Made by a program: the position numbers and the translations under genes. Under the pieces are notes generated by a model that made no database searches, was not told the origin of the DNA, and saw only the letters and a list, made by a program, of their open reading frames with translations. A stretch of DNA of 47,774 bases from Mangrovicoccus sp. HB161399 (lineage in GTDB: Bacteria; Pseudomonadota; Alphaproteobacteria; Rhodobacterales; Rhodobacteraceae): assembly GCF_013184745.1 (NCBI RefSeq), contig NZ_JAATVU010000044.1, forward strand, positions 1 to 47,774. Direction: 5' to 3'. Shown here in pieces: positions 19,834-29,558 of this stretch (the first letter of the stretch is position 1; every line of letters begins with the position of its first letter).

Positions 19834-21054
19834 CTAGCGGTCGACCTCGCCGAAGACGATGTCCATGGTCCCGATCAGCGCCGAGACATCCGCCAGCTGG
19901 TGGCCCTTGGCCACATGGTCCATCGCCTGAAGGTGCAGGTAGCCCGGCGCGCGGATCTTGGCGCGGTAGGGCTTGTTGGTGCCGTCCGATTTCAGGAACA
20001 CGCCGAATTCGCCCTTTGGCGCCTCGACCGCGCAATAGACTTCGCCCTCGGGGACGTGGAAGCCCTCGGTATAGAGCTTGAAGTGATGGATCAGGGCTTC
20101 CATCGAGGTCTTCATGTCGCCGCGCGAGGGCGGGGTGATCTTGCCGCGCGCAAGCACGTCGCCCTGGTTCTCCGGCGCCTGCAGCTTGGCGCAGGCCTGG
20201 CGGATGATCTTCACGCTCTCGCGCATCTCGGCCATGCGGCAGAGATAGCGGTCGTAGCAGTCGCCGTTCTTGCCCACCGGGATCTGGAAGTCGAACTCGT
20301 CATAGCATTCGTAGGGCTGCGCGCGGCGCAGGTCCCAGGCCAGGCCCGAGCCGCGGACCATGATGCCCGAGAAGCTCCAGTCCAGGATCTCCTGCTCGCT
20401 GACCACGCCGATGAAGGCGTTGCGCTGCTTGAAGATGCGGTTCTCGGTCAAGAGCCCGTCGATGTCGTCGAGCACCTTGGGGAACTCGACCGCCCAGGCG
20501 TCGATATCCTCGATCAGCTTCGGCGGCAGGTCCTGGTGCACCCCGCCGGGCCGGAAATAGGCCGCGTGGAGGCGCGCGCCGCAGGCCCGCTCGTAGAAGA
20601 TCATCAGCTTCTCGCGCTCCTCGAAGCCCCAGAGCGGCGGCGTCAGCGCGCCGACGTCCATGGCCTGCGTGGTCACGTTGAGAAGGTGGTTCAGCACCCG
20701 GCCGATCTCGCAGAACAGCACCCGGATCAGCGAGGCGCGGCGCGGCACCTCGGTGCCGGTCAGCTTCTCGATCGCCAGGCACCAGGCATGCTCCTGGTTC
20801 ATCGGCGCCACGTAGTCGAGGCGGTCGAAATAGGGCAGGTTCTGCAGGTAGGTGCGGCTCTCCATCAGCTTCTCGGTGCCGCGGTGCAGCAGCCCGATAT
20901 GCGGATCGCAGCGCTCGACGATCTCGCCGTCGAGCTCCAGCACCATGCGCAGCACGCCATGCGCCGCCGGGTGCTGCGGCCCGAAGTTGATGTTGAAGTT
21001 CCGGATCTTCTGTTCGCCGGTCAGAGCGTCGTCGAAATTCGCGCCGTCCATCAT
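19834..21054 (-). CDS. nuoD: NADH-quinone oxidoreductase subunit D
   Basis: A 406-residue peripheral subunit that forms the quinone site with Nuo[19 protein letters not shown] and [12 protein letters not shown] carry the conserved His residues of the Q pocket, and the C-terminus ends in the invariant-type FGEVDR. I start it at the first ATG of [11 protein letters not shown], which has a GGGGGAAGAG ribosome-binding site and overlaps the sulfotransferase stop as ATGA. NuoC and NuoD are separate, not fused. Confidence 0.96.
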   Translation of the reverse strand: MMDGANFDDALTGEQKIRNFNINFGPQHPAAHGVLRMVLELDGEIVERCDPHIGLLHRGTEKLMESRTYLQNLPYFDRLDYVAPMNQEHAWCLAIEKLTGTEVPRRASLIRVLFCEIGRVLNHLLNVTTQAMDVGALTPPLWGFEEREKLMIFYERACGARLHAAYFRPGGVHQDLPPKLIEDIDAWAVEFPKVLDDIDGLLTENRIFKQRNAFIGVVSEQEILDWSFSGIMVRGSGLAWDLRRAQPYECYDEFDFQIPVGKNGDCYDRYLCRMAEMRESVKIIRQACAKLQAPENQGDVLARGKITPPSRGDMKTSMEALIHHFKLYTEGFHVPEGEVYCAVEAPKGEFGVFLKSDGTNKPYRAKIRAPGYLHLQAMDHVAKGHQLADVSALIGTMDIVFGEVDR

Positions 21055-22064
21055 GCTCTTCCCCCTTCGCTCCGAGCGGGATTGCCGCCGGACATGGTAT
21101 CCTCTCGGGCCGCGCCCTCCGGCGCCGCCTCCGTGCCGCGCGCCGCCCCCGCCGGGTCCTGCCATGCGGCCGGGACCTCGCTGCCGAAGCGGTCGCGGAT
21201 GAAATCGTACTGCACCTGGAGTCCCTCCCCCAGCAACTTCCGGACCGAGCCGGGCATGTCGAGCCCGGTGCCCTCGTTGGAGCGGTGCCCGAAATCTGCC
21301 GGAACGAAGTCGATCCCGGCGAAATCGCAGAATTTCCGCACCGCGTCGTCGGTGAAGAGCGTCTCGTAGAACAGGTACTGGATGCGGTCGCGCGGCACCG
21401 CCGCCTCGAGCTCGGCGATCGTGCGCATGTAGTTCGAGCGCGGCAGCGTCGCCGCCTGGTAGTTGCCCAGGTAGTGCTTCAGAGCCCGGTGCGCCGCCTT
21501 CTCGAAATCCGCGCCGTCATTGCGGTTGAGGATGTTCTTCGAGGCCATCCGCGCCTGCGACCACAGCCGGTCGATCGGGTCGCGCATGATGAAGACGAAG
21601 CGGGCATTGTCCGCGAGGCTGTCCATGAAGCCGAAGACCGTCCGGTCGCAGGTCGCGTAGGACGGCGTGAAATCGCACAGATGCGTCGCCGCGCCCGCGC
21701 GCGCGGTCAGCAGCCGCAGATAGGCGGCCAGCCCGCGGTCGTCCGGCGCGAAGAGTTCGGCCCGCTGCACCGCGGCCTGCAGCTCCAGCAGCTTCTCGCC
21801 GAAACGGAAATTGTCCGTCCCCAGCATCGAGGTCAGGTGCCGCTTCATGTTGTTGATCGCCACCTTGCGCGCCTGCATGTCGAAGCCGTAGCGCGTGTCG
21901 AAGAAATGGCATTCCTTCATCGGCGGCAGGTAGCATTGCGGATGCCCGGCCACATAGTCGCCTAGCCAGGTGGTCCCGCCCTTCTGCGCGCCGACGCAGT
22001 AGATCACGGTCTTGTCCGAAGGGAAGCGCATCGAATTCACCGAAAAACTGGTAATGTTACTCAT
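21051..22064 (-). CDS. Sulfotransferase-family protein inside the nuo operon
   Basis: A 337-residue soluble protein with sulfotransferase hallmarks. The 5'-phosphosulfate loop [15 protein letters not shown] is near residues 23-37, and the 3'-phosphate motif [13 protein letters not shown] is at about 158-170. These enzymes transfer sulfate from PAPS to hydroxyl or amino groups; the acceptor here is unknown. The start forms an ATGA overlap with the hotdog gene, and its own stop overlaps nuoD, so it is locked into the operon. The last 35 residues are Ala/Gly/Glu-rich and probably disordered. I do not know this gene as a standard member of nuo operons. Confidence 0.85.
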   Translation of the reverse strand: MSNITSFSVNSMRFPSDKTVIYCVGAQKGGTTWLGDYVAGHPQCYLPPMKECHFFDTRYGFDMQARKVAINNMKRHLTSMLGTDNFRFGEKLLELQAAVQRAELFAPDDRGLAAYLRLLTARAGAATHLCDFTPSYATCDRTVFGFMDSLADNARFVFIMRDPIDRLWSQARMASKNILNRNDGADFEKAAHRALKHYLGNYQAATLPRSNYMRTIAELEAAVPRDRIQYLFYETLFTDDAVRKFCDFAGIDFVPADFGHRSNEGTGLDMPGSVRKLLGEGLQVQYDFIRDRFGSEVPAAWQDPAGAARGTEAAPEGAAREDTMSGGNPARSEGGRA

Positions 22065-22480
22065 GCTGACACCCGCTTGCGCTCCACGCGCGCCTTGAAC
22101 CTGTCCCACTGCACCACCGCACGCTGGTGGCGGCCTTCGCCGATCACGTCCGCGCCGTCATGGCCGCGCACCTTGAACCAGACGAACTTGCCGTCGAAGG
22201 ACTCGATCTCGGTCTCCACGGTCACGGTCAGGCCGGGCGGCGTGGGCGCAACATGGGTCATCTCGAAACCGGTGCCCAGCGAGCCCTCGCCCTCCTCGTA
22301 GAAGGGCGCGATTTGCTCCACGCAGGCCCATTCGAACAGCCCGATCATGTAGGCCGAGGCGAACACATGCGGCATCGGATCCATCACCCGGGCATCGGGA
22401 AAAAGCAGGGGCACGACCTCCTCGGGACGGACCACGCGCGAAAACGTGGCGCGGTCGCCTATGGAGAGCCCCGGCTTCAC
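22061..22480 (-). CDS. FlK-like hotdog-fold thioesterase
   Basis: A 139-residue protein resembling fluoroacetyl-CoA thioesterase FlK and related hotdog proteins. Segments YMIGLFEWACVEQIAPF and GTGFEMTHVAPTPPGLTV align with the family. As I recall the FlK triad (Thr42, Glu50, His76), the equivalents here are Ser42, Glu50 and His76, so thioester hydrolysis is plausible though the substrate is not. It begins 3 bp after nuoC and overlaps the sulfotransferase start by ATGA. Together the two look like a small module inserted between nuoC and nuoD. Confidence 0.75.
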   Translation of the reverse strand: MKPGLSIGDRATFSRVVRPEEVVPLLFPDARVMDPMPHVFASAYMIGLFEWACVEQIAPFYEEGEGSLGTGFEMTHVAPTPPGLTVTVETEIESFDGKFVWFKVRGHDGADVIGEGRHQRAVVQWDRFKARVERKRVSA

Positions 22481-22483
22481 GCG

Positions 22484-23086
22484 TCAGGCCCCTTTCTTCT
22501 CGTCGCCGGGAAGGATGTATTCGGCACCCTCCCAGGGCGACATGAAGTCGAACTGCCGGTATTCCTGGACGAGCTTCACCGGCTCGTAGACGACCCGCTT
22601 CTCGACCTCGTCATAGCGCACCTCGGTATAGCCCGTGGTCGGGAAGTCCTTGCGCAGCGGATGGCCGCGGAAGCCGTAGTCGGTGAGAATCCGGCGCAGG
22701 TCCGGATGGCCCTTGAAGAGGATGCCGAACATGTCGAACACTTCGCGCTCGAACCAGTTGGCGGCGGGGAGTATCGAGACGAGGCTGGGCACCATCTCGT
22801 CCTCGCGCACCTGCACGCGCAGCCGGATCCGCTGGTTCTGGTACATCGACAGGAAGTGGTAGATCACGTCGAAGCGCTTCTCGCGCTGCGGATAGTCCAC
22901 CGCGGTGATGTCGATCAGCGTGGAGAAGCGGCAGGTCGGCTCGGTGCGGATGTAGTCGGCGAAGCCCGGCAGCCGCACCGGCGCCACGTTCACGTTCAGC
23001 TCGCCATGGGCGATCTCGGTCGACAGCACGCAGTCCGGGCGCTTCAGCTCCAGCGTCGCGGCGAGTTCCTCGAGTTCCTGGGTCAT
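22484..23086 (-). CDS. nuoC: NADH-quinone oxidoreductase subunit C
   Basis: A 200-residue peripheral-arm subunit (30-kDa type), soluble and without cofactor. The family signature ERE(V/A)FDMFGI is present as [29 protein letters not shown], split here as [13 protein letters not shown] and [13 protein letters not shown], near residues 112-140. It starts 9 bp after nuoB. Length matches the separate NuoC of alphaproteobacteria. Confidence 0.96.
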   Translation of the reverse strand: MTQELEELAATLELKRPDCVLSTEIAHGELNVNVAPVRLPGFADYIRTEPTCRFSTLIDITAVDYPQREKRFDVIYHFLSMYQNQRIRLRVQVREDEMVPSLVSILPAANWFEREVFDMFGILFKGHPDLRRILTDYGFRGHPLRKDFPTTGYTEVRYDEVEKRVVYEPVKLVQEYRQFDFMSPWEGAEYILPGDEKKGA

Positions 23087-23095
23087 GGGCTTCCC

Positions 23096-23985
<890 letters not shown>

Positions 23986-24029
23986 GGTCACCTCCTCCTG
24001 AGCAGCGTGCCTTGACTGGCTAGTTATCG

Positions 24030-24058
24030 TGGATAAGCCCGTCAAGATTTCCGGTCAA
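24030..24058 (-). promoter_or_regulatory. Probable nuo operon promoter
   Basis: On the minus strand, TTGACC (24053-24058), a 17-bp spacer and TATCCA (24030-24035) fit a sigma70-type promoter. The expected start lies about 40 nt before the nuoA GTG. A second TTGAC occurs ten bases downstream but lacks a good -10. The area is AT-rich compared with the flanking genes. Confidence 0.55.
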
Positions 24059-24238
24059 CCAACGGAAGGTTAATTCGGCCCGGATAAATGCAATTGCGCA
24101 CAAGACTTTACCGCTGGAAAGCCAGCGAGAGCGCGCTAATGACGCAGCAACCGCCGCTGTCGGCGGCAGGCGCGGCGCAGCCATGCCGGAACCGCCGCGG
24201 GCGGGACCTGCAGCGGTAAACGGAACGTGAAGGAAACC

Positions 24239-24256
24239 GGCCCGCCGGGGCGGGCC
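24239..24256 (-). terminator. Probable alr terminator
   Basis: A GGCCCGCC/GGCGGGCC hairpin begins 10 bp after the alr stop on the minus strand and is followed by GGTTTCCTT. The T-run is short, so termination may be partial, but its place between alr and the nuo promoter is fitting. Confidence 0.5.
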
Positions 24257-24265
24257 GCAGCCGGG

Positions 24266-25309
24266 TCAGCCGCCGGCATAGCTGCGCGCGTAGCGGCGGC
24301 TGAGCGAGGTGAACAGCTCGTAGCCGATCGTGCCGGCCTCGTCGGCCAGCTCGTCGACGCCGTGCGCGGCATTCACCAGGTCCAGCGACTCGGGGTCGTG
24401 ATCCAGCGCCGAGACGTCGATCGTCAGCAGGTCCATTGACACCCGCCCGACCAGCGGGCAGGCCACGTCGCCCGCCCACAGGATGGCGCGGTTCGACAGG
24501 ACGCGCAGGATGCCGTCGGCATAGCCGGCCGAAACCGTCGCGATCCGAACGGGCTTGGTGGCGCCCCAGGTCCAGCCGTAGCCCACCGCCTCGTCCTTCT
24601 CGACGGTGCGCACCTGGATCACCGGCAGGCTCAGCGTGACCACCGGCGCGGCGGCCTCGAAGGGACGGCCGCCATAGAGGCCGATGCCCGGGCGGACGAG
24701 CTCGTAATGGTAGTCCGGGCCGAGCAGCACGCCGCCGGTCGCGGCCAGCGAGCGCGGCACGCCGGTGCCTTCGGTCATCGCGTCGAAGGCGCGCTTCTGC
24801 GACAGGTTCGCCTCGTGCGCTGGCTCGTCGGCGCAGGCCAGGTGCGACATCAGCAGTTCCGGCTTCGCCGCCAGCAGGCTGTCGCGCAAGCCCTGCCATT
24901 CGGCGGGCTCCATGCCCAGCCGGTTCATGCCGCTGTCGAGCTGAACGCCGAAGGGATGGCCGGGAAGCGCCTCCATGTGGCGCTTCGCCTGTTCCGCGCT
25001 GTTGAGCATCGGCACCAGGTCATTCTGGCGGATCAGCTCGGCATCCCCGGCCATGTGGCCCGAGAACACGCCGATCCAGAAATCGGGACCGAGCGCGGCC
25101 CTGAGCGCAACGCCCTCCTCGGCGGCGGCGACGAAGAACTTCCGCGCGCCCGCGCCGGCAAGCGCGCCCGCGATCCGCTCCACGCCCAGGCCGTAGCCAT
25201 TGGCCTTGACGGTCGCGGCAGTCGTCGTGCCCTGCGCGGTCATTGCATTGAGGGCCCGCCAGTTGCGTGCCACTGAGTCGAGATCGATGGTAAGATGTCC
25301 GGTAGCCAT
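24266..25309 (-). CDS. alr: Alanine racemase
   Basis: A 347-residue PLP enzyme that interconverts L- and D-alanine for peptidoglycan. The cofactor lysine is in [12 protein letters not shown] (about residues 30-41), and the catalytic tyrosine is in [10 protein letters not shown]. The [10 protein letters not shown] segment is typical. No Shine-Dalgarno is seen before the ATG at 25309; a TTGACG (25340-25345) with a poor -10 seven bases before the ATG would make the mRNA leaderless, but that -10 is weak. Divergent from the TAXI protein gene. Confidence 0.93.
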   Translation of the reverse strand: MATGHLTIDLDSVARNWRALNAMTAQGTTTAATVKANGYGLGVERIAGALAGAGARKFFVAAAEEGVALRAALGPDFWIGVFSGHMAGDAELIRQNDLVPMLNSAEQAKRHMEALPGHPFGVQLDSGMNRLGMEPAEWQGLRDSLLAAKPELLMSHLACADEPAHEANLSQKRAFDAMTEGTGVPRSLAATGGVLLGPDYHYELVRPGIGLYGGRPFEAAAPVVTLSLPVIQVRTVEKDEAVGYGWTWGATKPVRIATVSAGYADGILRVLSNRAILWAGDVACPLVGRVSMDLLTIDVSALDHDPESLDLVNAAHGVDELADEAGTIGYELFTSLSRRYARSYAGG

Positions 25310-25468
25310 GGCCGGGCAATTGCGCCCAACGGAAAGCCGCGTCAAGACGGTATCGGATTCCGCCATGGCGCTGCCGAGGGGGTCGCATCGCGGCCGCGCA
25401 TCCCCTATGTCTCGGGACACGCCATCCGGCGCCGCGCCCGGCGGTGCCTGACCCCCGAGGAGGAGACG

Positions 25469-26299
25469 ATGCGCAACTTCCTGATCCCGGCCCTGCTGGC
25501 CGTTTCGGCCGCGGCGGCCCCCGCCTTCGCCCAGACCGCATCCGACGATGCGGCGATCCATGTCGCCGTCGGCCAGCAGGGGCGCGGCTACGAGAAGCGC
25601 GGCCAGGAGATCGCCCAGCGGCTGACCCAGCGCGGCTACGAGGTCTGGATCGACAATTACGAAGGTTCCGACGCGATCTCGCTGGCGCTCTGCGGCGACC
25701 GCGCGACCGTCGGCATCATGCAGATCGACGCCATCTTCGCGCGCGAGCAGGAGGGCTGCCAGCTGAAGACCGTGGCCAATTACGGCAACGAATACGCCTT
25801 CATCCTGTTTCCCCCGGACAGCCGGATGGACGAGCTGAGCGATCTCGGCGAAGGCGACAGGATCCTGGTCGACACGATCGGCTCGGGGACGGAGCTGTTC
25901 TGGCGCACCATCGTGGGCATCGAGACCGGCGACATGGGCAACAAGTCGGACTGGTCCAAGGCAACGCCCGTGCATGACCTGACGCTGCTGGCGCCTACCC
26001 TGGCGGAGCAGGGCGACATCGACGCGATGCTGATGGTCGGGGTCGCGGGCAATGACGAGGTGACCAAGCTGCTGGAGAACGGCTGGGAACTGGGCGAGCT
26101 CTACGACAAGGACATCAACGACATGGAGTTCCGCGGCAAGAGCCTCTACGCCCGCGAGAACGTCAAGATGGAAGTGCCCGGCCATTTTTTCGACGAGAAG
26201 AACGACGCCTATGTCGTGCCGTCCTACATCGTCATCGGCGCCGGGCTGCAGACCGCGGACCGAAAGCTCTACGGCGACGTGGTCGCGGCCTCGCAGTGA
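25469..26299 (+). CDS. TAXI-type periplasmic solute-binding protein
   Basis: A 276-residue exported protein with a clean signal peptide ending APAFA/QT and a strong GAGGAGGAGA ribosome-binding site. The mature part resembles TAXI-family TRAP solute receptors: early [21 protein letters not shown], then [31 protein letters not shown] and [14 protein letters not shown]. It is shorter than usual (about 310-330). No TRAP membrane subunits lie nearby, so it is an orphan binding protein that may serve a distant transporter or a sensing role. Family assignment is moderately sure, ligand unknown. Confidence 0.7.
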   Translation: MRNFLIPALLAVSAAAAPAFAQTASDDAAIHVAVGQQGRGYEKRGQEIAQRLTQRGYEVWIDNYEGSDAISLALCGDRATVGIMQIDAIFAREQEGCQLKTVANYGNEYAFILFPPDSRMDELSDLGEGDRILVDTIGSGTELFWRTIVGIETGDMGNKSDWSKATPVHDLTLLAPTLAEQGDIDAMLMVGVAGNDEVTKLLENGWELGELYDKDINDMEFRGKSLYARENVKMEVPGHFFDEKNDAYVVPSYIVIGAGLQTADRKLYGDVVAASQ

Positions 26300-26305
26300 C
26301 GGCAG

Positions 26306-26329
26306 GGGGCAGGGCCCGCGCCCTGCCCC
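26306..26329. terminator. Bidirectional terminator hairpin
   Basis: A perfect 10-bp stem GGGGCAGGGC/GCCCTGCCCC with a CCGC loop sits between the convergent TAXI gene (stop 26299) and patB-like gene (stop 26336). It lacks T-runs, but the symmetrical placement supports a shared terminator. Confidence 0.6.
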
Positions 26330-26335
26330 GCCATC

Positions 26336-27514
26336 TCACTGCAGATCGGCAAAGGCGCCCTGCAGCCGCGACACCGCGTCCTCGATCCGCGACCGCTGGG
26401 TGCCCAGATTGAAGCGCACGAAGCTCTCGCCGCCCGTCCCGAAGGTCGCGCCGAGATTCCCCGCGATCTTCGCCTTGTTCTGCACCCGGTCGAGGATCTC
26501 GGCGGTTTCCATGCCGGTGCCGGAGAAATCCACCCAGGCCAGGTAGGTCGCCTCCAGCTGCATGGAGCGGACGCCCGGGATGGCGTTCACCCCGTCGTCG
26601 AAGACGCGGCGGTTGCCGTCCAGATAGGCCTGCAGCGCATCCACCCACTCCGCACCTTCGGGCGAATAGGCGGCCCGCGTCGCCTCCAGGCTGACCGAGC
26701 TCGGCGCCAGCGCCAGCGCCTGCATCCGCGCCGCGAAGGTGCTGCGCAGCTCCGCATCGGGGATGATCACCTGGCCGCAATGCATGCCCGCGGTGTTGAA
26801 GGTCTTCGACGGCGCGTTCAGCACGATCGTGCGCGGCGCCGCCTCCGGCGCGGCCTTGAGGAAGGGCACATGGGTGGCGCCGGGATAGGTCAGGTCCTGG
26901 TGGATCTCGTCTGAGATGACCAGCAGGCCGTGCTTCTCCGCGAAGGCAGCCAAGGCCTTCTGCTCTTCGGCGGACCAGACCCGGCCGCCGGGATTGTGCG
27001 GCGAGCAGAGGATGACCGCCTTCTCCCGGCCCGTCATCTGCGCATCCCAGGCCTCCAGATCCATGTCGTAGCGGCCGTTTGCGCATTTCAGCGGCCGTTC
27101 GGCCACGACGCGACCGGCATTGCGGATCGTCTTGGCGAAGGCATGGTAGACCGGGGCCATCAGCACGATCTCGTCGCCCGGCGCGGTATAGGCATCCAGC
27201 ACCAGCGCCACCGCATTGCACAGCCCGTTGGTGGTGAAGACCGACTCCGGCTCCACGTGCCAGCCATGCCTGGTGCGCATCCACCAGCGGACGGCCTCGC
27301 GGTACTCGGCATCCGACGCGATGTAGCCGAAGACGCCGTGATCGGCCATGGCGCGCAGGGCGTCGCTCACTGCCGGGGCGGTGGCGAAATCCATGTCCGC
27401 GACCCACATGGCCAGCCCGTCCTCGGCGGGAACGCCATAGAGCTTCTCCATGTTGTCCCACTTGCCGCAATTGCTGCCGCGCCGCTCGATCACGCGGTCG
27501 AAATCAAACACCAT
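26336..27514 (-). CDS. PatB/MalY-type PLP C-S lyase or aminotransferase
   Basis: A 392-residue fold-type I PLP enzyme of the MalY/PatB group, usually annotated as cystathionine beta-lyase. The start FDFDRVIERRGSNCGKWD and LAMWVADMDFATAP are characteristic. The cofactor site shows SPHNPGGRVW (about 171-180), SDEIHQDL, and the Schiff-base Lys in NAPSKTFNTAG (Lys237). The likely reaction is cleavage of C-S bonds in cystathionine or cysteine conjugates; a pure aminotransferase role is possible. Monocistronic, divergent from def. Confidence 0.85.
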   Translation of the reverse strand: MVFDFDRVIERRGSNCGKWDNMEKLYGVPAEDGLAMWVADMDFATAPAVSDALRAMADHGVFGYIASDAEYREAVRWWMRTRHGWHVEPESVFTTNGLCNAVALVLDAYTAPGDEIVLMAPVYHAFAKTIRNAGRVVAERPLKCANGRYDMDLEAWDAQMTGREKAVILCSPHNPGGRVWSAEEQKALAAFAEKHGLLVISDEIHQDLTYPGATHVPFLKAAPEAAPRTIVLNAPSKTFNTAGMHCGQVIIPDAELRSTFAARMQALALAPSSVSLEATRAAYSPEGAEWVDALQAYLDGNRRVFDDGVNAIPGVRSMQLEATYLAWVDFSGTGMETAEILDRVQNKAKIAGNLGATFGTGGESFVRFNLGTQRSRIEDAVSRLQGAFADLQ

Positions 27515-27627
27515 CTCGGAGCACTCCTGAACCAGTCACCGGGAAGCTAGGGCAGCACCGTGCGGGATGCCACCCGGACGCAGGGGAAAGCGTGTCACGG
27601 GGAGTTGAATTTTGCCGCTCCAGGCAA

Positions 27628-27656
27628 TTGCGCAGACCGCCGGCTTGTCCTAGATG
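27628..27656 (+). promoter_or_regulatory. Candidate def promoter giving a leaderless mRNA
   Basis: TTGCGC (27628-27633), 17 bp, TAGATG (27651-27656). Transcription starting about 7 nt later would fall on the ATG at 27663, and no Shine-Dalgarno is visible before either possible def start. The match to consensus is moderate. Confidence 0.4.
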
Positions 27657-27662
27657 ATCGCA

Positions 27663-28190
27663 ATGGCCATCCTTCCGATCCTCATCCATCCCGACCCGCG
27701 TCTGAAGACGGTCTGCGAGCCCGTCCCGGACATGTCCGACGAGCTGCGCACGCTTGCGGACGACATGCTGCTGACCATGTACGACGCGCCCGGCATCGGG
27801 CTCGCGGCGCCGCAGATCGGCGTGCTGCAACGGGTCATCGTGATGGATTGCGTCAAGGAGGAAGGCGCCGAGCCGAAGCCGGTGGCGATGTTCAACCCGG
27901 AGGTGACCGCCTCCTCGGACATCACCAATGTCTACGAGGAGGGCTGCCTGTCGATCCCCGAGCAATATGCCGAGGTGACCCGGCCGAAGCTGGTGCAGGT
28001 CCGCTGGATGGACCGCGACGGCAAGCTGCAGGAGCAGGAGTTCGACGGGCTCTGGGCGACCTGCGTGCAGCACGAGATCGACCATCTCGACGGCAAGCTG
28101 TTCATCGACTACCTCAAGCCGCTGCGCCGCCAGATGATCACCCGGAAGATGCAGAAGCTGAAGCGCGAACGGGCGCGCAAGGCGCTGTGA
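27663..28190 (+). CDS. def: Peptide deformylase
   Basis: A 175-residue metal-dependent enzyme that removes the formyl group from nascent N-termini. All three motifs are intact: GIGLAAPQIG (residues 44-53), EGCLS (93-97, metal Cys) and QHEIDH (136-141, metal His and catalytic Glu). I start at MAILPILIHPD, the usual family N-terminus; the ATG nine bases earlier is possible. The stop overlaps the GTG of a second def-like gene (GTGA). fmt, the formylating partner, lies 1.4 kb downstream. Confidence 0.95.
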   Translation: MAILPILIHPDPRLKTVCEPVPDMSDELRTLADDMLLTMYDAPGIGLAAPQIGVLQRVIVMDCVKEEGAEPKPVAMFNPEVTASSDITNVYEEGCLSIPEQYAEVTRPKLVQVRWMDRDGKLQEQEFDGLWATCVQHEIDHLDGKLFIDYLKPLRRQMITRKMQKLKRERARKAL

Positions 28191-28681
28191 CCGTCCGTCC
28201 CTTCGTGATGTGGCCGGACAAGCGGCTGCGGACCCGCTGCGACGAGGTCGGCTCCGTGGATGACGAGGTGCGCGCGATCTGGGCCGACATGGTCGAGACG
28301 ATGGATGCGATGCCGGGCGTGGGGCTCGCCGCCTGCCAGATCGGGGTGATGCGGCGGCTTGCCGTGGTCGATGCCTCCGACGAGCGCGGCAAGGCGGTGA
28401 AGATGGCCAATCCCGAGATCCTGCACAGCTCGATCGAGCCGCGCGACCATGAGGAAGCCAGCCCCAACCTGCCCGGCCTCTCGGCACGGGTGACCCGGCC
28501 GCGGGCCGTCACGGTGCGGTTCCTCAACGAGGCGGGCGGAACCGAAGAGCGCGACTTCGTCGGCCTCTGGGCGACGAGCGTGCAGCACCAGGTGGATCAT
28601 CTCGACGGCAAGATGTATTTCGACCGGCTGAGCAAAGTGAAGCGCGACATGCTGCTGCGCAAGGCAGCCAAGCTGCGCTGA
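28187..28681 (+). CDS. Deformylase-like protein lacking catalytic residues
   Basis: A 164-residue paralogue of peptide deformylase starting at a GTG within the def stop. The fold motif GVGLAACQIG is kept. The metal-cysteine motif EGCLS has become EASPNLPG (Cys to Ser92), and HEIDH has become HQVDH (residues 134-138), replacing the catalytic Glu by Gln. It is therefore unlikely to deformylate peptides. The rest of the protein, including QHQVDHLDGKMYFDRL, is well preserved, so it is selected for something, perhaps binding of nascent chains or of Def itself. Rhodobacteraceae often carry tandem def copies before fmt. Confidence 0.9.
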   Translation: MTVRPFVMWPDKRLRTRCDEVGSVDDEVRAIWADMVETMDAMPGVGLAACQIGVMRRLAVVDASDERGKAVKMANPEILHSSIEPRDHEEASPNLPGLSARVTRPRAVTVRFLNEAGGTEERDFVGLWATSVQHQVDHLDGKMYFDRLSKVKRDMLLRKAAKLR

Positions 28682-28715
28682 AGCGCCCCGTTCCGCCGGA
28701 TTGCGGCGGGGCGCT
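28682..28715 (+). terminator. Hairpin after the def-like pair
   Basis: AGCGCCCCG-TT-CCGC pairs with GCGG-CGGGGCGCT around a CGGATT loop, immediately after the stop codon. A strong stem but no T-run follows. It overlaps the first base pairs of an intergenic repeat (28707 onward). Confidence 0.45.
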
Positions 28716-28790
28716 CCCGCCCGTCATCGCCGCCCCGCTGCGCGGGCCATCTCTTCCCGTTGGGCCGGGCCGCGCTGGCGCGCGGCGGCG
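28707..28790 (+). repeat. Palindromic intergenic repeat, copy A
   Basis: Carries the shared modules GCTCCCGCCCGTC, CTCTTCCCGTTGGGCCGGGC and CGCGCTGGCGCGCGGCGG. It is nearly collinear with the copy at 32354-32429 and inverted relative to 29381-29450. Confidence 0.7.
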
Positions 28791-29380
28791 CGGCTCCGAT
28801 GGCTGAGCTCCGCTCGGCAGGACAATAGCGGCGTGACGGGCCTGGCGAGGCAGGTGCCCGGCGACCTCGCATCATTGCAGCATCCACGGCACAGGATCGG
28901 GACCGGGATTGGAACGCATCCGATTGGCTGCAGGGGTTTTGCCCGCGTTCGACGGGGCCGGCCCGCTTGCCGCCAAGGACGCCCTGGATGCCCCGCGCGT
29001 GCAAAGGGTTTCGCGAGGTGACGGTCTGGATGCCCCGATCCCGCGCTGGGTTCGCCTCGACTGGACGGCAGGTCCGGGCGAAGGCAGGCCGGGAACCGGC
29101 CAAGGGCCGGCGTCCGCAGGCACCATCCCGAGGCAATCCGCGAACATGTCCAGCGATCCCGCGGACGGGCCCTTCGGACCACGCCCCCACTCGGCCGATC
29201 CTGCTCCGGCAGCGTCCTGCGCCGGTCCGATGCCCTGAGTATGGCGCCACAGCCTGCGTCAGGCAGGACAGGACCGCAATCCGCCGCGTCCGGCTGCGGG
29301 AGGGACGGATCGGCACTCCAGCGCCGCACGCAGTACGGCGGTCCGCATCCCCTGCATATCCATCGGCAGATATCTCCCGG

Positions 29381-29450
29381 CGCCGCGCAGCGGCCCGGCC
29401 CAACGGGAGGCGCTGCGCGCCAGCCCGGCAACGACGGGCGGGAGCGCCCC
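29381..29450 (-). repeat. Palindromic intergenic repeat, copy B
   Basis: Read on the minus strand it starts GGGGCGCTCCCGCCCGTCGT, then GGCTGGCGCGCAGCG, then CTCCCGTTGGGCCGGGCCGC. The same modules as copy A in the same order at both ends, with the middle rearranged. Confidence 0.7.
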
Positions 29451-29558
29451 GGTTCAACCTCCCGCGCGGCGCAGGGGACCGGGTGGCGGCAAAGCCGGTG
29501 GCGCCCTGCCGCCGCGGCGTCTATATCGCGCGCAGGACAGGACCGGCAGGAGGGCATC

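Larger units (their letters stand above)
28682..29558. other. 877-bp gene-free stretch between the def pair and fmt
   Basis: No frame here resembles a protein; codon composition is erratic. It contains two oppositely oriented copies of a palindromic repeat (28707-28790 and 29381-29450) that also occurs at 32354-32545. A TATATC box near 29522 and the AGGAGG site before fmt suggest that fmt has its own promoter. Confidence 0.5.
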
